Positions 20,911-29,478 of a stretch of 64,000 nucleotides of DNA are shown one piece after another. This DNA is from Atriophallophorus winterbourni (Eukaryota > Platyhelminthes > Trematoda > Plagiorchiida > Microphallidae), in the NCBI GenBank assembly GCA_013407085.1, contig JACCGJ010011267.1:23664-87663 (forward strand), read 5' to 3'. Below the pieces are notes generated by a model. That model was not told the DNA's origin. It saw only the letters and a program-made list of their open reading frames with translations, and searched no databases. The position numbers were made by a program, and so were the translations under genes. Numbering within the stretch: the first letter of the stretch is position 1; each line of letters opens with the position of its first letter.

Positions 20911-20956
20911 TCCTTACATGATGAGTGCAAACAGCACAAAACCGGTCGCGGGGTGT
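20911..20956 (+). ncRNA. Hammerhead ribozyme, subfamily A, core-mutated (unit 4)
   Basis: The first core base is changed (ATGATGA), and the GAAA guanine is lost (GCAC-AAAA). Stem II GTGC/GCAC is still perfect. Inactive by known core requirements. Confidence 0.6.
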
Positions 20957-21423
20957 GCCGGAAATGCATGCAATTAAGCATTTTTATTAACCAAAGATGC
21001 TTGGATAACAAACAAGAAGTCGGCCGATAATCGGGAACGGGTGTGCGTGATGCGATATGTAAAAACGGTTCTGATAAAAATAGTCTGTTTGTCATTCAAC
21101 TCAACGTAATAGCATTTCTGGCAAGTCGTTAACTTATCCCCCTTTAAAATATGATCTAGAATCATGGCATTGGCAAAGGCTCTTTATTCACTGTCGATGA
21201 GACAGCAGAGACCGCACCAAAACACCGAGACTAGAATATTTTTGCACTTACCACGCTCAAGAGTTATTGATGGTTGTATATGGAAGCAAAAACTCAAGAT
21301 GTACATCCCACATACAAGCTATTCATTTTAATACTACCTTAAATAACCCCGTGCTCTGACACATGAAGAATACACTTACTCTAACGCCCAAAACAGGGCA
21401 CTGTCTCAGGTGGGCCAACACTG

Positions 21424-21429
21424 TTTATT
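21424..21429 (-). terminator. Possible polyadenylation signal of a short CEP43-like isoform
   Basis: AATAAA on the minus strand, 23 bases after the TAA (21452-21454) that would end the alternative short form described for the gene. It may be chance. Confidence 0.35.
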
Positions 21430-21729
21430 ATGTATTCAACATGATTTATATTTAATGGGTGAAAAGAACGCGATCGAAGCTTAAATCGCCATCGACCGAG
21501 ATCTGGTTAAGAAAAGGTGATTAAAACATGGAGCACAGATAAATACATACATTGGCAACCGTAGCTTCATTATCTGAAATAACACTTAGCATGACATGCT
21601 GAACATGAAAGCCAATCGAGGCAGGATAGATGCTACATATATTCGGGACCGATTAATTTATAAAAGTCGCATGCAACAAGAACCGCAATCATGCATAAAC
21701 TACGTGCAATTTCTATAGCAGAAAGCTAC

Positions 21730-22492
21730 CTTGAACAACCTGTTCTTCTTGTCATACGGACAGGAATTCTACTGAAAGTATTAGGCAATGAAATGCATAC
21801 CAATTAGCTCCGACATATTGAAACATGAGAGAATAAGATTACGAAATGCTTACCTTGTTGAATCACGGCTTTCATGAACAACTGTAAAAATTGAAAAGCG
21901 TCATTGTGAAAAGCAAATGCCATAGGAGTAAGCAATCAGTTAGTTGATTTAAAGCAATTCAATACTAAGCACTTACCCGTTGGAACCGTTTTCTTTGATG
22001 ACATATAAGAGTCCCAAAGAGATGCCAACACTGATGTGTTTGAGTTAGATTCTAGAGCCAAATGTGACTGAAGATCATCCGCAGTCATTAGTGGAATGTT
22101 GTTCTTTATGATTGCTCAGAAGAAAAATGTACCTTACCAAACTGGCCTCATGCGTGAAAACCTCTAAGGTATTAGTTAAACGAGTGTGTCTCAGAAACTC
22201 CGCAACAAGGGAGAAGATGAAAAGACCTTTCTAATAAATGTGGGAAAACAAACGAAGATCACCTACCATCAGGGCTACTAAGTATCGCCTTTAAGGCATT
22301 ATTCGCGGGTGGCATAGTTTCGTGATAGTTATGCTTTTCGAGAGCTAGAAACACTGCGGCTCTCAGTTGAGCCTGAGAGAAAATGGGAGAAAAGTCGAAC
22401 GTTACCTGTAGACGCGATAGAATACCATTTGCACTCAACGACTGGATTAGCATGTCTTTCAAGTCGGTTTCACTGCTGCTAAGCTCTGACAT
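21730..22492 (-). CDS. CEP43/FOP-like centrosomal LisH protein, exons 1-6
   Basis: Minus-strand exons: 22406-22492, 22267-22372, 22138-22226, 21977-22103, 21854-21881 (28 nt) and 21730-21771 (42 nt), joined by GT-AG introns of 33, 40, 34, 95 and 82 bp with consistent phases. The start is MSELSSSETDLKDMLIQSL; the LisH-type N-terminus reads LRAAVFLALEKHNYHE across the first junction, then SPDG/LFIFSLVAEFLRHT across the second, matching the conserved N-terminal domain of FOP/CEP43, which anchors proteins at centrioles and basal bodies and aids ciliogenesis. SRIPVRM near exon 6 parallels the SKIP motif after that domain. A 5' acceptor (TTTCTCCTCAG, ~22541) may serve a 5' intron or trans-splicing. 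An alternative end, 32-nt exon 6 plus exons at 21551-21573 and 21452-21502 with AATAAA at 21424-21429, would give a 180-aa form. Confidence 0.8.
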
Positions 22493-22871
22493 TCCGCAAG
22501 ATAGATGAGAAAATCGGTATAATAATGGTCTGCTGAGGAGAAAAACGAGTGATTCAGAAGGCGACAATAAACGTAAAGAATGAAATACATTGGAATGCAA
22601 CTCAAAAAGTAAATATAAAAACCTTAGTGTAACATTCTTTGTACTATCCGAATTAAGTTGAGAAGGAAGACGGGTTTGAGTGGAGTAAGCAACGCTTTAC
22701 TATTCTAAGAATGAGCGTACAATAGCTGAAATGTAAACAAGATGTGTTAGTCAACGGCATATAGAAAATATACAACAAACAATCATGACACTTAGAGTCA
22801 AGTAGAGCGGTGCATAGCCATGGACTGCACAGCTGATAGGCCAAAGCCTATATACGTGTAAGTGATGATGA

Positions 22872-22945
22872 TGAAAGCACAAGCCTGATCCAGGCAAAGT
22901 GCCGCACAGTCAGAGACTGCACGTGGGCTAAGATACTGTCAGGTA
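22872..22945 (-). mobile_element. W element, truncated copy 7
   Basis: GCACAAGCCTGATCCAGGCA to GATACTGTCAGGT is an almost perfect half copy; it stops abruptly at AGGTAAGTG. A further diverged scrap (CATAGCCATGGACTGCACAG) lies at 22810-22832. Confidence 0.6.
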
Positions 22946-23159
22946 AGTGATAAAGCCAATAAGAGTACTGCGTACATCACACTATCAAGGGCAATTCATT
23001 TATCGCGGTTGCCTGTGCAAAACAGATGTAATGCAAAATTACTCATCAATACAAAACCAGATAAATGAACGATACGATTGTTTTGGATTGTTAGTGTATT
23101 CGTAACTGTAATCGGTTAAGAAATATTTAATAGTATATATAAGTTATCGACCACCGCCT

Positions 23160-23613
23160 CCACAAATTTTCGACATCACAAGCGCCATCTAGGTACCTGG
23201 CGATCCCTGTCACAACGTACTTGGGCGCAGATTGACCATATCGCGATATGCTACAGGTGGAGAGGTAGTGTCAAAAACTGCAGATCTTATTGGAGTACCA
23301 GTGTAGATTGTGATCATGCTTCAGTGTACGCAACAATCAACCTTCAATTCGGAGGTAAACCCAAAGTAAAGCGTCCTAAACTAGACACAAACGCTTTATC
23401 ACTGCCTGAAGTAAAAGACAGATTTTGGGATACTCTATGGGCTTCCTTTCAAAAAATCGGCCGGTCGAGCTGGATCGTCATTGGAACTTCTTTAAGCAAG
23501 CACTCTACGACCCTGCTACAGAATGCTGCAAAGATGCTCGCCAACCGTCACGCCACTGGATCTCTGCTGAGTCCCTCATGCTACTCAAACAGTGCCGTGT
23601 CTTACCGAGTAGT
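23160..23613 (+). pseudogene. RTE-like LINE, endonuclease end and linker (left of the piggyBac insertion)
   Basis: Plus-strand frames read RHLGTWRSLSQRTWAQIDHI, then RSYWSTSVDCDHASVYATI. These are the last blocks of an RTE-type apurinic endonuclease (the SDH histidine block appears as CDH), followed by the linker (LSLPEVKDRF and beyond). A frame change lies near 23440. The sequence is interrupted at 23613/23618 by a piggyBac element and continues at 25762. Confidence 0.7.
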
Positions 23614-23617
23614 TTAT
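23614..23617. repeat. Target-site duplication TTAT of the piggyBac element, left
   Basis: TTAT directly precedes the CCCTTTCA terminus; the same four bases follow the other end at 25758-25761. The canonical site is TTAA. Confidence 0.7.
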
Positions 23618-25757
23618 CCCTTTCATGCCTGAATTATTTTCTAACCCGAAATAAAATATTTTTTCTTCGGAAACGAGTTGCCCAGGGGTGAAATAACACA
23701 AATAATATAACAATTTTGTGATATTCACATAATTGAGAAAATAACAAAATGTAACCAATTGGTTACATCCGGCAGAAGTCATCAATTTTCAGGTGTCATT
23801 TCCTTATGGCACTGCATTGTACTTTTGTGTGATAGCCTCTATAACATGTTTTGTCGTAGGTCAGACACAGCTACATCGCATTTCTGACACCTCACTTTAG
23901 TCAATCCTTTTACACAGTGCTTGCATCTCTACCGGGTTTTCGAGATGAGCGGAAAATATCAAACGTTGTCGAAACGGGTTGAATTCACTGGGCAAGTGAT
24001 TTTCCTCATCTTCTGTGCGGGTTGCTGCATGTCTGTTGTAGACCTTGGCCTTCCTCTTGGAGTTACGGGCGGAGTCATTAGAGCGATTGCTATGTCTTCT
24101 TTGAAGTCAGAGAGACACATTCATGTTAAACTCATGAAATCACAGGTCCTTCGGTATAACAACCAAGTATTTACCACACTCAGATCTAACAGATAGAAAA
24201 AAATCCTCATGTACCATTTCTTCGACTTTAAATCGGTACGATAAAGTTCGATCAACATATTGCACAAATCGACTCCCCCATGAATTTGTTATATTCTTTT
24301 ACAACGAAAGATCTACCAACTTCTACATATGACTTCTGTTTTCGATCCCATCTCATCACTGTATCAGCCGGTTCTATTTCCGCATATGAAGAAAGTAGGT
24401 GAATTGGTTTGTTGTCAAACCACTTCACAGCTATTATATTACTATTGATTTCAACTCTAAAGTCGTAACTTCCTCTCCCATCTTTTTGTAGCAGTTTATC
24501 ATTCTTCAGTATACATCTTTTCAGCCTGTTCACCCTGACGGTAGACACATTGAGAATACCAGATTCCTGTAGCTTCCTTGATAAGCCCAATGAAGAGAAC
24601 CAGTTATCATAAAATAACTTGTAGTTCTTGTGCTTGGGTATACCTTCAGCAAGCCGAAGTGCGTAGGTTGATGACACTCCAACTTCGACATCTTCCTTCT
24701 TCCGATCCTTTCCCGTATAAATCTCGAAGTCATAAATAAGGCCACCCGATCCTGCTCTAGATATGACTCTATACCCCCATTTGTGTGGCTTTCTTAGATT
24801 GTATTTTTTATGGAGATATGCGCTTTCGTAGGAATAATGTCTTCATCCACGGCTTGATGTTCTTCTTGTGGAAGTTTCTGACAGTTCGATTTGATGGAAT
24901 CCATAATTGGTCGAATTTTGAATAGTTTGTCATCTTTGTTGCCATCTTCCTTCTGCGAAATGTTATCATTAAAGTGAAGATAGCGCTTTATCTCTTCATA
25001 TCTGTCTCGACTCATATTACTCGAAACTGCTTTGAGGCTTAAGCCTTTTTTCCAGTAAGTTCGATAACTAGGAACTTTGTTTATACCAGTTAGGAGTGTG
25101 ATCCCCACGAAAGTTCTCATATCCGTATTGTCAATTCGCAACTATTTCCCAGCGGTCTGCATTGCATAAATTTTGGTTTGGTAAACCATTGTCTCGAATG
25201 CCGAATTGTCGAACATCAACTCAAAAAAGGAAATCGGTAAGGAGATCTGGGTCGTGGGCGTATGAGTAAGCGTCCGCAGTTAACGATCGTGCGATCTGCC
25301 ATAGAAACAATGAGCGCTACACGGTCGTGAGACAGTTCCAACAGGCCTCTACGATTTTGGTGACTTTTGCCGGATGTAACATAAAGGTTACATCTATTTA
25401 AACGCAACGCATTTCGAAGATTTTCTGATTTATTCCAATTTTTTTACATAATGTCTTTGTAGGCATGACTAAGTTTATCCTGGAACAAAATTTATAATAG
25501 CTGAGACTTTCACACGATTTTTATTCGGCTCACAAAACTGCGAATTGTGAGGATACGTTCGAAACCCGTACCAGCACATACTTTCTCTTTCACTGTGGAC
25601 AAGTCAATGATGATTGCGAACAGAGAAGAAAACCACCCTGCAGTTAACAAGATTCTGTATGCGGCCGTGCAAAAAAATTCGGAAAATTCAGTTAGAATTA
25701 GCTTAAAATGACTTGCGAAGTTCATGTAACCAAAAGGTTACATCCGTCCTGAAAGGG
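23618..25757 (-). mobile_element. piggyBac-like DNA transposon, 2140 bp
   Basis: Both ends begin CCCTTTCA read inward, the short CCC-type terminus of piggyBac elements, and TTAT flanks both sides. Subterminal palindromic motifs of the form GTAACCnnnnGGTTACATCCG lie at 23751-23771 and 25724-25745, with a related half near 25370. The interior carries a decayed transposase on the minus strand. The element sits inside an RTE fragment whose coding sequence resumes beyond it. Confidence 0.85.
23796..25250 (-). pseudogene. piggyBac-like transposase, broken
   Basis: From about 25250 the minus strand reads FFELMFDNSAFETMVYQTK, a TAG at about 25150, then TDMRTFVGITLLTGINKVPS and YEEIKRYLHFND, as in the DDE_Tnp_1_7 domain. 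First catalytic Asp: VDEDIIPTK; second: LFYDNWFSS; third: VKWFDNKPIHLLSSY. A one-base frameshift in an A-rich run near 24815 and a TGA after FMSLT break the frame. The C-terminus keeps a Cys-rich finger (CKHCVKG...VRCQKCDVA), as in active relatives. Catalytic residues survive but the gene cannot make a full protein. Confidence 0.85.
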
Positions 25758-25761
25758 TTAT
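25758..25761. repeat. Target-site duplication TTAT of the piggyBac element, right
   Basis: TTAT follows the TGAAAGGG terminus, matching 23614-23617. Confidence 0.7.
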
Positions 25762-27254
25762 AGTACGAAGACGAAGTGTCTTGGACTTCTAATCACAGAT
25801 AGTCTGAGGCGTGACCGTGAGATTTGGTGGAAAGAACGCGCCTCGGAGATGGAAAGAGCGTCAGCTATGGGTAACATGCGGAGACTTTACCAATTGACTC
25901 GTGTTTGTGGCCATAATCCGCAAGGCCTGGGTGAAACCATCCTCGAGGTTGATGGCTCGCGCACAACGAGCCTTCATAGACGTTTAGAAAGATGGAGAAA
26001 ATAATTTAGTCAACACCCTCCTTCAGACACCGCAGACATCCCTCAATCTCCTTTGCAATAGTCAATGTCGCTAGCTCCGCCCAGTGTCGAAGAAATACCA
26101 AGAGAGATCCAATTACTAAAGTGACCCAAGGCGCCAGGCCCGGACAAGCTCCACCCGGTATTTTTCAAGGAAGGAGGTGAGACAGAATTGCGCGAGCTGT
26201 TCTTAAAGGTTTGGATGGATGAGAGGATACCTGCCTCCTGCTGTGTGTCGCTGACAATACCAGTCCATAAAAAGGAGTAAGGAAGGAATGTTGCAAATAT
26301 CGCGGATTTTCGCTTATTCCGGTGGTAGCTAAGATATTGTTCGCCATCCTCCTTCGCAGACATACCCCGATTCGAGAGGTCACTTCTCGCGAAGAGCAAG
26401 CTGGCTTTCGACCAGGGCGCGGATGTGTAGACCAGATCTTCCTTCTGCATCAGTTGCTAGAACACCGTCACATGTATCCGCGACCTACCATTGTGGTGTT
26501 TCTGGATATTAGAGCCGCATTTGAATCGGTTGACAGATCCGCCCTATTGAACTGCTTACTTCGCACTGGAATCCCATTGAAGTACGTCGCTATCCTAAAT
26601 GACTTATGCGCTCACTCGATAGGGAGGGTAAGGGCGTACGATAGCCTTTCAACGCCATTCAACATTACTACGGGTGTAAGACAAGGCTGTCCAATCTCCC
26701 CGTTCTTGTTTAAATTTACCAGGAGGACGTCCTCCGGAGTGCTCTTAGTGGTTTCTCCAAGGGTGGCATTGAGCTCCTTCCAGGTAGGCGTGTCATGGAC
26801 TTGGATTATGCTAATGATATTGCCTTACTGGGCGAAGAACCAACATTTATCCAACAGGCATTGGATATGATTGCAATGGAGGCATCTATGTATGGGCTAT
26901 TCTTTTCACCAAGAAAGTGTAAGGTGCTCCTTCAGGACTGGTCATGTGAACCTGCATAGTTTACGCTGGTCGGGTCACGTTTTACGGATGCCCGAATACC
27001 GACTTCCGAAACGGATTCTTTTTGCGACGCCACATCCTGATTGGCATAAATCTCGGGGTGGCCAAACCGTCACATGGTATAGGCAGTTAAAATCCCTTAC
27101 TATTACCTTTCTAAAGTCCGCGCAGCGCGTCTTCCAGGCTGGTGTCCCCGCGATCAGAAATCGCAATGGCAAGTTACGCTCAGGATGTCCCGAAACCGTG
27201 TTCAACGGCGGTCTTGCACTAAGCATCTTCTTAGAGTGTTTGCTTAACCTTTAG
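25762..27254 (+). pseudogene. RTE-like LINE, RT and C-terminal tail (right of the piggyBac insertion)
   Basis: The linker resumes with SLRRDREIWWKERASEMERA, then APGPDKLHPVFFKEGG, PIVVFLDIRAAFESVDR (motif A), TGVRQGCPISPFLF (motif B) and a mutated palm around 26800 (NDIALLG). The tail RWSGHVLRMPEYRLPKRI and PHPDWHKSRGGQTVTWYRQL ends near 27254. At least six stops or frame changes occur. Together with 23160-23613 it is one 5'-truncated element about 1.95 kb long. Confidence 0.8.
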
Positions 27255-27257
27255 TAA

Positions 27258-27278
27258 TATTATAATTATATATATATA

Positions 27279-27313
<35 letters not shown>

Positions 27314-27345
27314 CTATATATATATAATATATATATAATATATAT

Positions 27346-27382
<37 letters not shown>
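27258..27382. repeat. (TA)n microsatellite with GATA interruptions
   Basis: About 120 bp of alternating TA, broken by ATATAGATATAT words, directly after the RTE tail. Confidence 0.85.
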
Positions 27383-27384
<2 letters not shown>

Positions 27385-27439
27385 CATTTAAAAATGATAA
27401 GTGCCACCCGGCAATGTATGAGAAAAAGAAAAAAGGTAC

Positions 27440-27895
27440 AATATGAGGGGGAATTTTTTTGTCCATTGTTCCACATGTCGATTTTGAACGGTCGATTAGG
27501 TCTCGTAGCATCAGGCTGTCCACACCTAGAACACGGTGCCTCACTTCAACGTTGCTAGTGCGGTGTTGCCACCACACTCGTGCAAGTCTCGATGTTCAAA
27601 CACCTCCAAGCGCCAGAGCGCCTCTGTGCGTACTGCCCAGCTCTCGCACCCGTAAAGCAAGACCGACCTGACTGATGCCAGGTAAACTCTCCCCTTGAGT
27701 CTCAAACTCACGTCAGACCGCTTCCAGAGATGACCTAGACTGGTGAACGCGAAGCGAGCTCTCGCAATGCGGGAGCCGATCTCACTTTCCAGCCCTCCTC
27801 CCGCCGTGATGCAGCTACCAAGATAGGTGAACTGTTCTACACAGTCCAGACTGAGGTCCTCGACCGTCAGAGTGGGCTGCTTAACCTTGCGTGTT
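27440..27895 (-). pseudogene. RTE-like LINE, post-palm fragment
   Basis: The minus strand reads TLTVEDLSLDCVEQFTYLGS, then SEIGSRIARARFAFTSLGHL, RVYLASVRSVLLYGCESWAV and, after a frameshift near 27575, WWQHRTSNVEVRHRVLG. This is the conserved region downstream of the palm of RTE-like RT. The palm itself is absent. At 27895 it meets a plus-strand RTE 3' tail head to head. Confidence 0.75.
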
Positions 27896-28257
27896 GCCAA
27901 GTAGAGTGACAAGGAAAGCTTGTAATGATGCATGGCAGTGAAAGCCGCAAGGAAGCTGCCATGCTGATGTGGCTCTACTCGTTCACGAAACTTGTTTGAA
28001 TGCATGTTCCATTCGAGGTGTAGGCACCTCTTCCCAGTTTGTTTTACTTTTTCATGGTTGTATGGGAAGTAAGCATTCGGTACGTGCTACCGGTGTAATG
28101 CTGTCTTTGATGATGATGCTTAATCCTCTATAGAATCGGTAACTATTTAAGTCCCACCCTTCCCCGTCTTTTAGGATTTTACTTTTTCATGGCTGTGTGG
28201 CAGTTAAGCATTCGGTACGTGCTACCGGTGTAATGCTGTCTCTGATGATGATGATAT
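27896..28257 (+). mobile_element. RTE 3' UTR tail, with its last part duplicated in tandem
   Basis: GCCGCAAGGAAGCTGCCATG and TTGTTTGAATGCATGTTCCA are the same 3' UTR words as at 31750-31830. The final ~140 bp (from the Tyr-rich TTTACTTTTTCATGG to TGATGATGATG) occurs twice, at about 28045-28115 and 28180-28255. Confidence 0.65.
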
Positions 28258-29478
28258 AAAGAGTCATAAACCGTTTGACAGGTAGACAGTAGTAGCTTGT
28301 TTTTCGTTACCCGCACCGCTGTATGCGACATGTACGAAGAACCAGTTTACCATGCGCGATGGAGTAATTTTTATATCAGACAAGAACGCTGAAGTGAAAG
28401 CGACCTCCGCTCCGTTAATAACTGGTTTCTCAACAGTTCATGACAATCAAGTCAAATTACGAACATAATAGAGTCCAAGCATCGTGAATCAAAATGACAA
28501 GGCAGTGTAGCAAGTAGAAGCGATGGCTCTCGGGGTGTGGAAATCTGGAGAAGGATACAGATCATAATTAGGATTTAGGAGTCAATATAAATCGAGTGCT
28601 TTCAGATGGCTGAGTGACAGCGATAGCAGCCAAGTTGAAATGAAACAAACTAAATGGGAGGAAGTAAAGGAAAATATTGAGAAAAGTGAAAAAAGATGTC
28701 ACTCTTGACTTTATCAAACCCGGCTCTGTTGAAATGTCAGAGAACGGTACATACGCACCATCAGGTTTCAAAGGTTGTCATAGCCGGGGGTGGCAGTGCG
28801 GATAAGCTCCCACTGTTTATAAAATGCTCCCATATGGCGCGCGTCTCAAATAGCCTCTGACAACCAAGTCCACCTTCTGGCCTGCACGACCGGCTCCCCG
28901 AGCCCGGTGGAACTGTTTCTACCAACAGGAGAAAGGGCGAGGGCGAGTGACTGGCACCTGAAAACCAATGTGCACGGATGTGCATTCGTACAGTACCTAT
29001 GTGCTGTACGGCTAACATCGTGCTAAATTGATTGGCCAAAGTTAGTGAGCTGCATGCTGAAACACGCTGGAGTCTCACTACCATTTCTATTTTCTTTCTC
29101 ATATCTGTCTAGGCATGGGCAACCTGACAGTATCTTAGCCCACGTGCAGTATCTGACTGTGCGACACTTTGCCTCGATCAGGCTTGTGCTTTCGTATCGT
29201 ATCATCTAAGGGAAGGAAAACCCTTATTTTAAACCTCCGCTGTCTTGCGGGATACCCGATCGCGGGAAAGGCTTCGGGAGAAAACCCTGAGGAAAAACCT
29301 GAAACAGAGTCTGTTAGACCACCTCTTTCTGGCAACTCCCTGCTGCCTTGCAGGTCGCACTTGGTTGTGCAAACGCTAGAGAAGCTGACTCGAACAAACG
29401 CCGAGTGGTGCTGGTGACGCCGCTTTGTACCCAAATTCCCAAGAATCTTCTTTGAAGCCGACTCATCCTCCAGGAGGA
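27981..29478 (+). repeat. Composite dispersed repeat, copy 2
   Basis: Matches 9864-11283, 18.1 kb upstream in the same orientation. It includes the RTE 3' tail, ~500 bp of unassigned sequence, the 530-bp module (from 28769) and an embedded W element. Its right end is cut at 29478, where RTE coding sequence begins abruptly, so the two were joined by insertion or recombination. Confidence 0.75.
28990..29210 (+). mobile_element. W element, copy 8
   Basis: Nearly identical to copy 1, at the same place within the composite repeat, so it was copied along with it. Confidence 0.65.

Larger units (their letters stand above)
20150..20995 (+). mobile_element. Tandem retrozyme-like array, subfamily A, four ribozyme positions
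   Basis: Four hammerhead positions at about 20206, 20440, 20676 and 20911 give periods of 234-240, 236 and 235 bp. Unit bodies repeat CATTTTGGTTCATGG, TTTAACCCCATTATACACGT, AACAGTGGCAGACAAGCG and TTTACCATTCTTTTACTGTT. The second ribozyme is intact in the core, the other three carry core mutations, so the array has decayed unevenly. It lies antisense in the large intron of the CEP43-like gene. Confidence 0.75.

Noticed and set aside
20150..20995. CRISPR-like regular repeats
   Set aside because: The repeats are 235-240 bp with ribozyme cores, and the genome is eukaryotic with introns and LINEs.
17448..21095. Several 60-150-codon frames across the ribozyme arrays
   Set aside because: They arise on both strands of the same repeated non-coding units and repeat with the unit, so they are not genes.
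21452..21573. Short C-terminus of the CEP43-like protein (exons 21551-21573 and 21452-21502) as the main form
   Set aside because: It needs a poor donor (GTTGTT) for exon 6, while the GTAGCT donor joins exon 7 at 19402 in phase. It is kept only as an alternative isoform.
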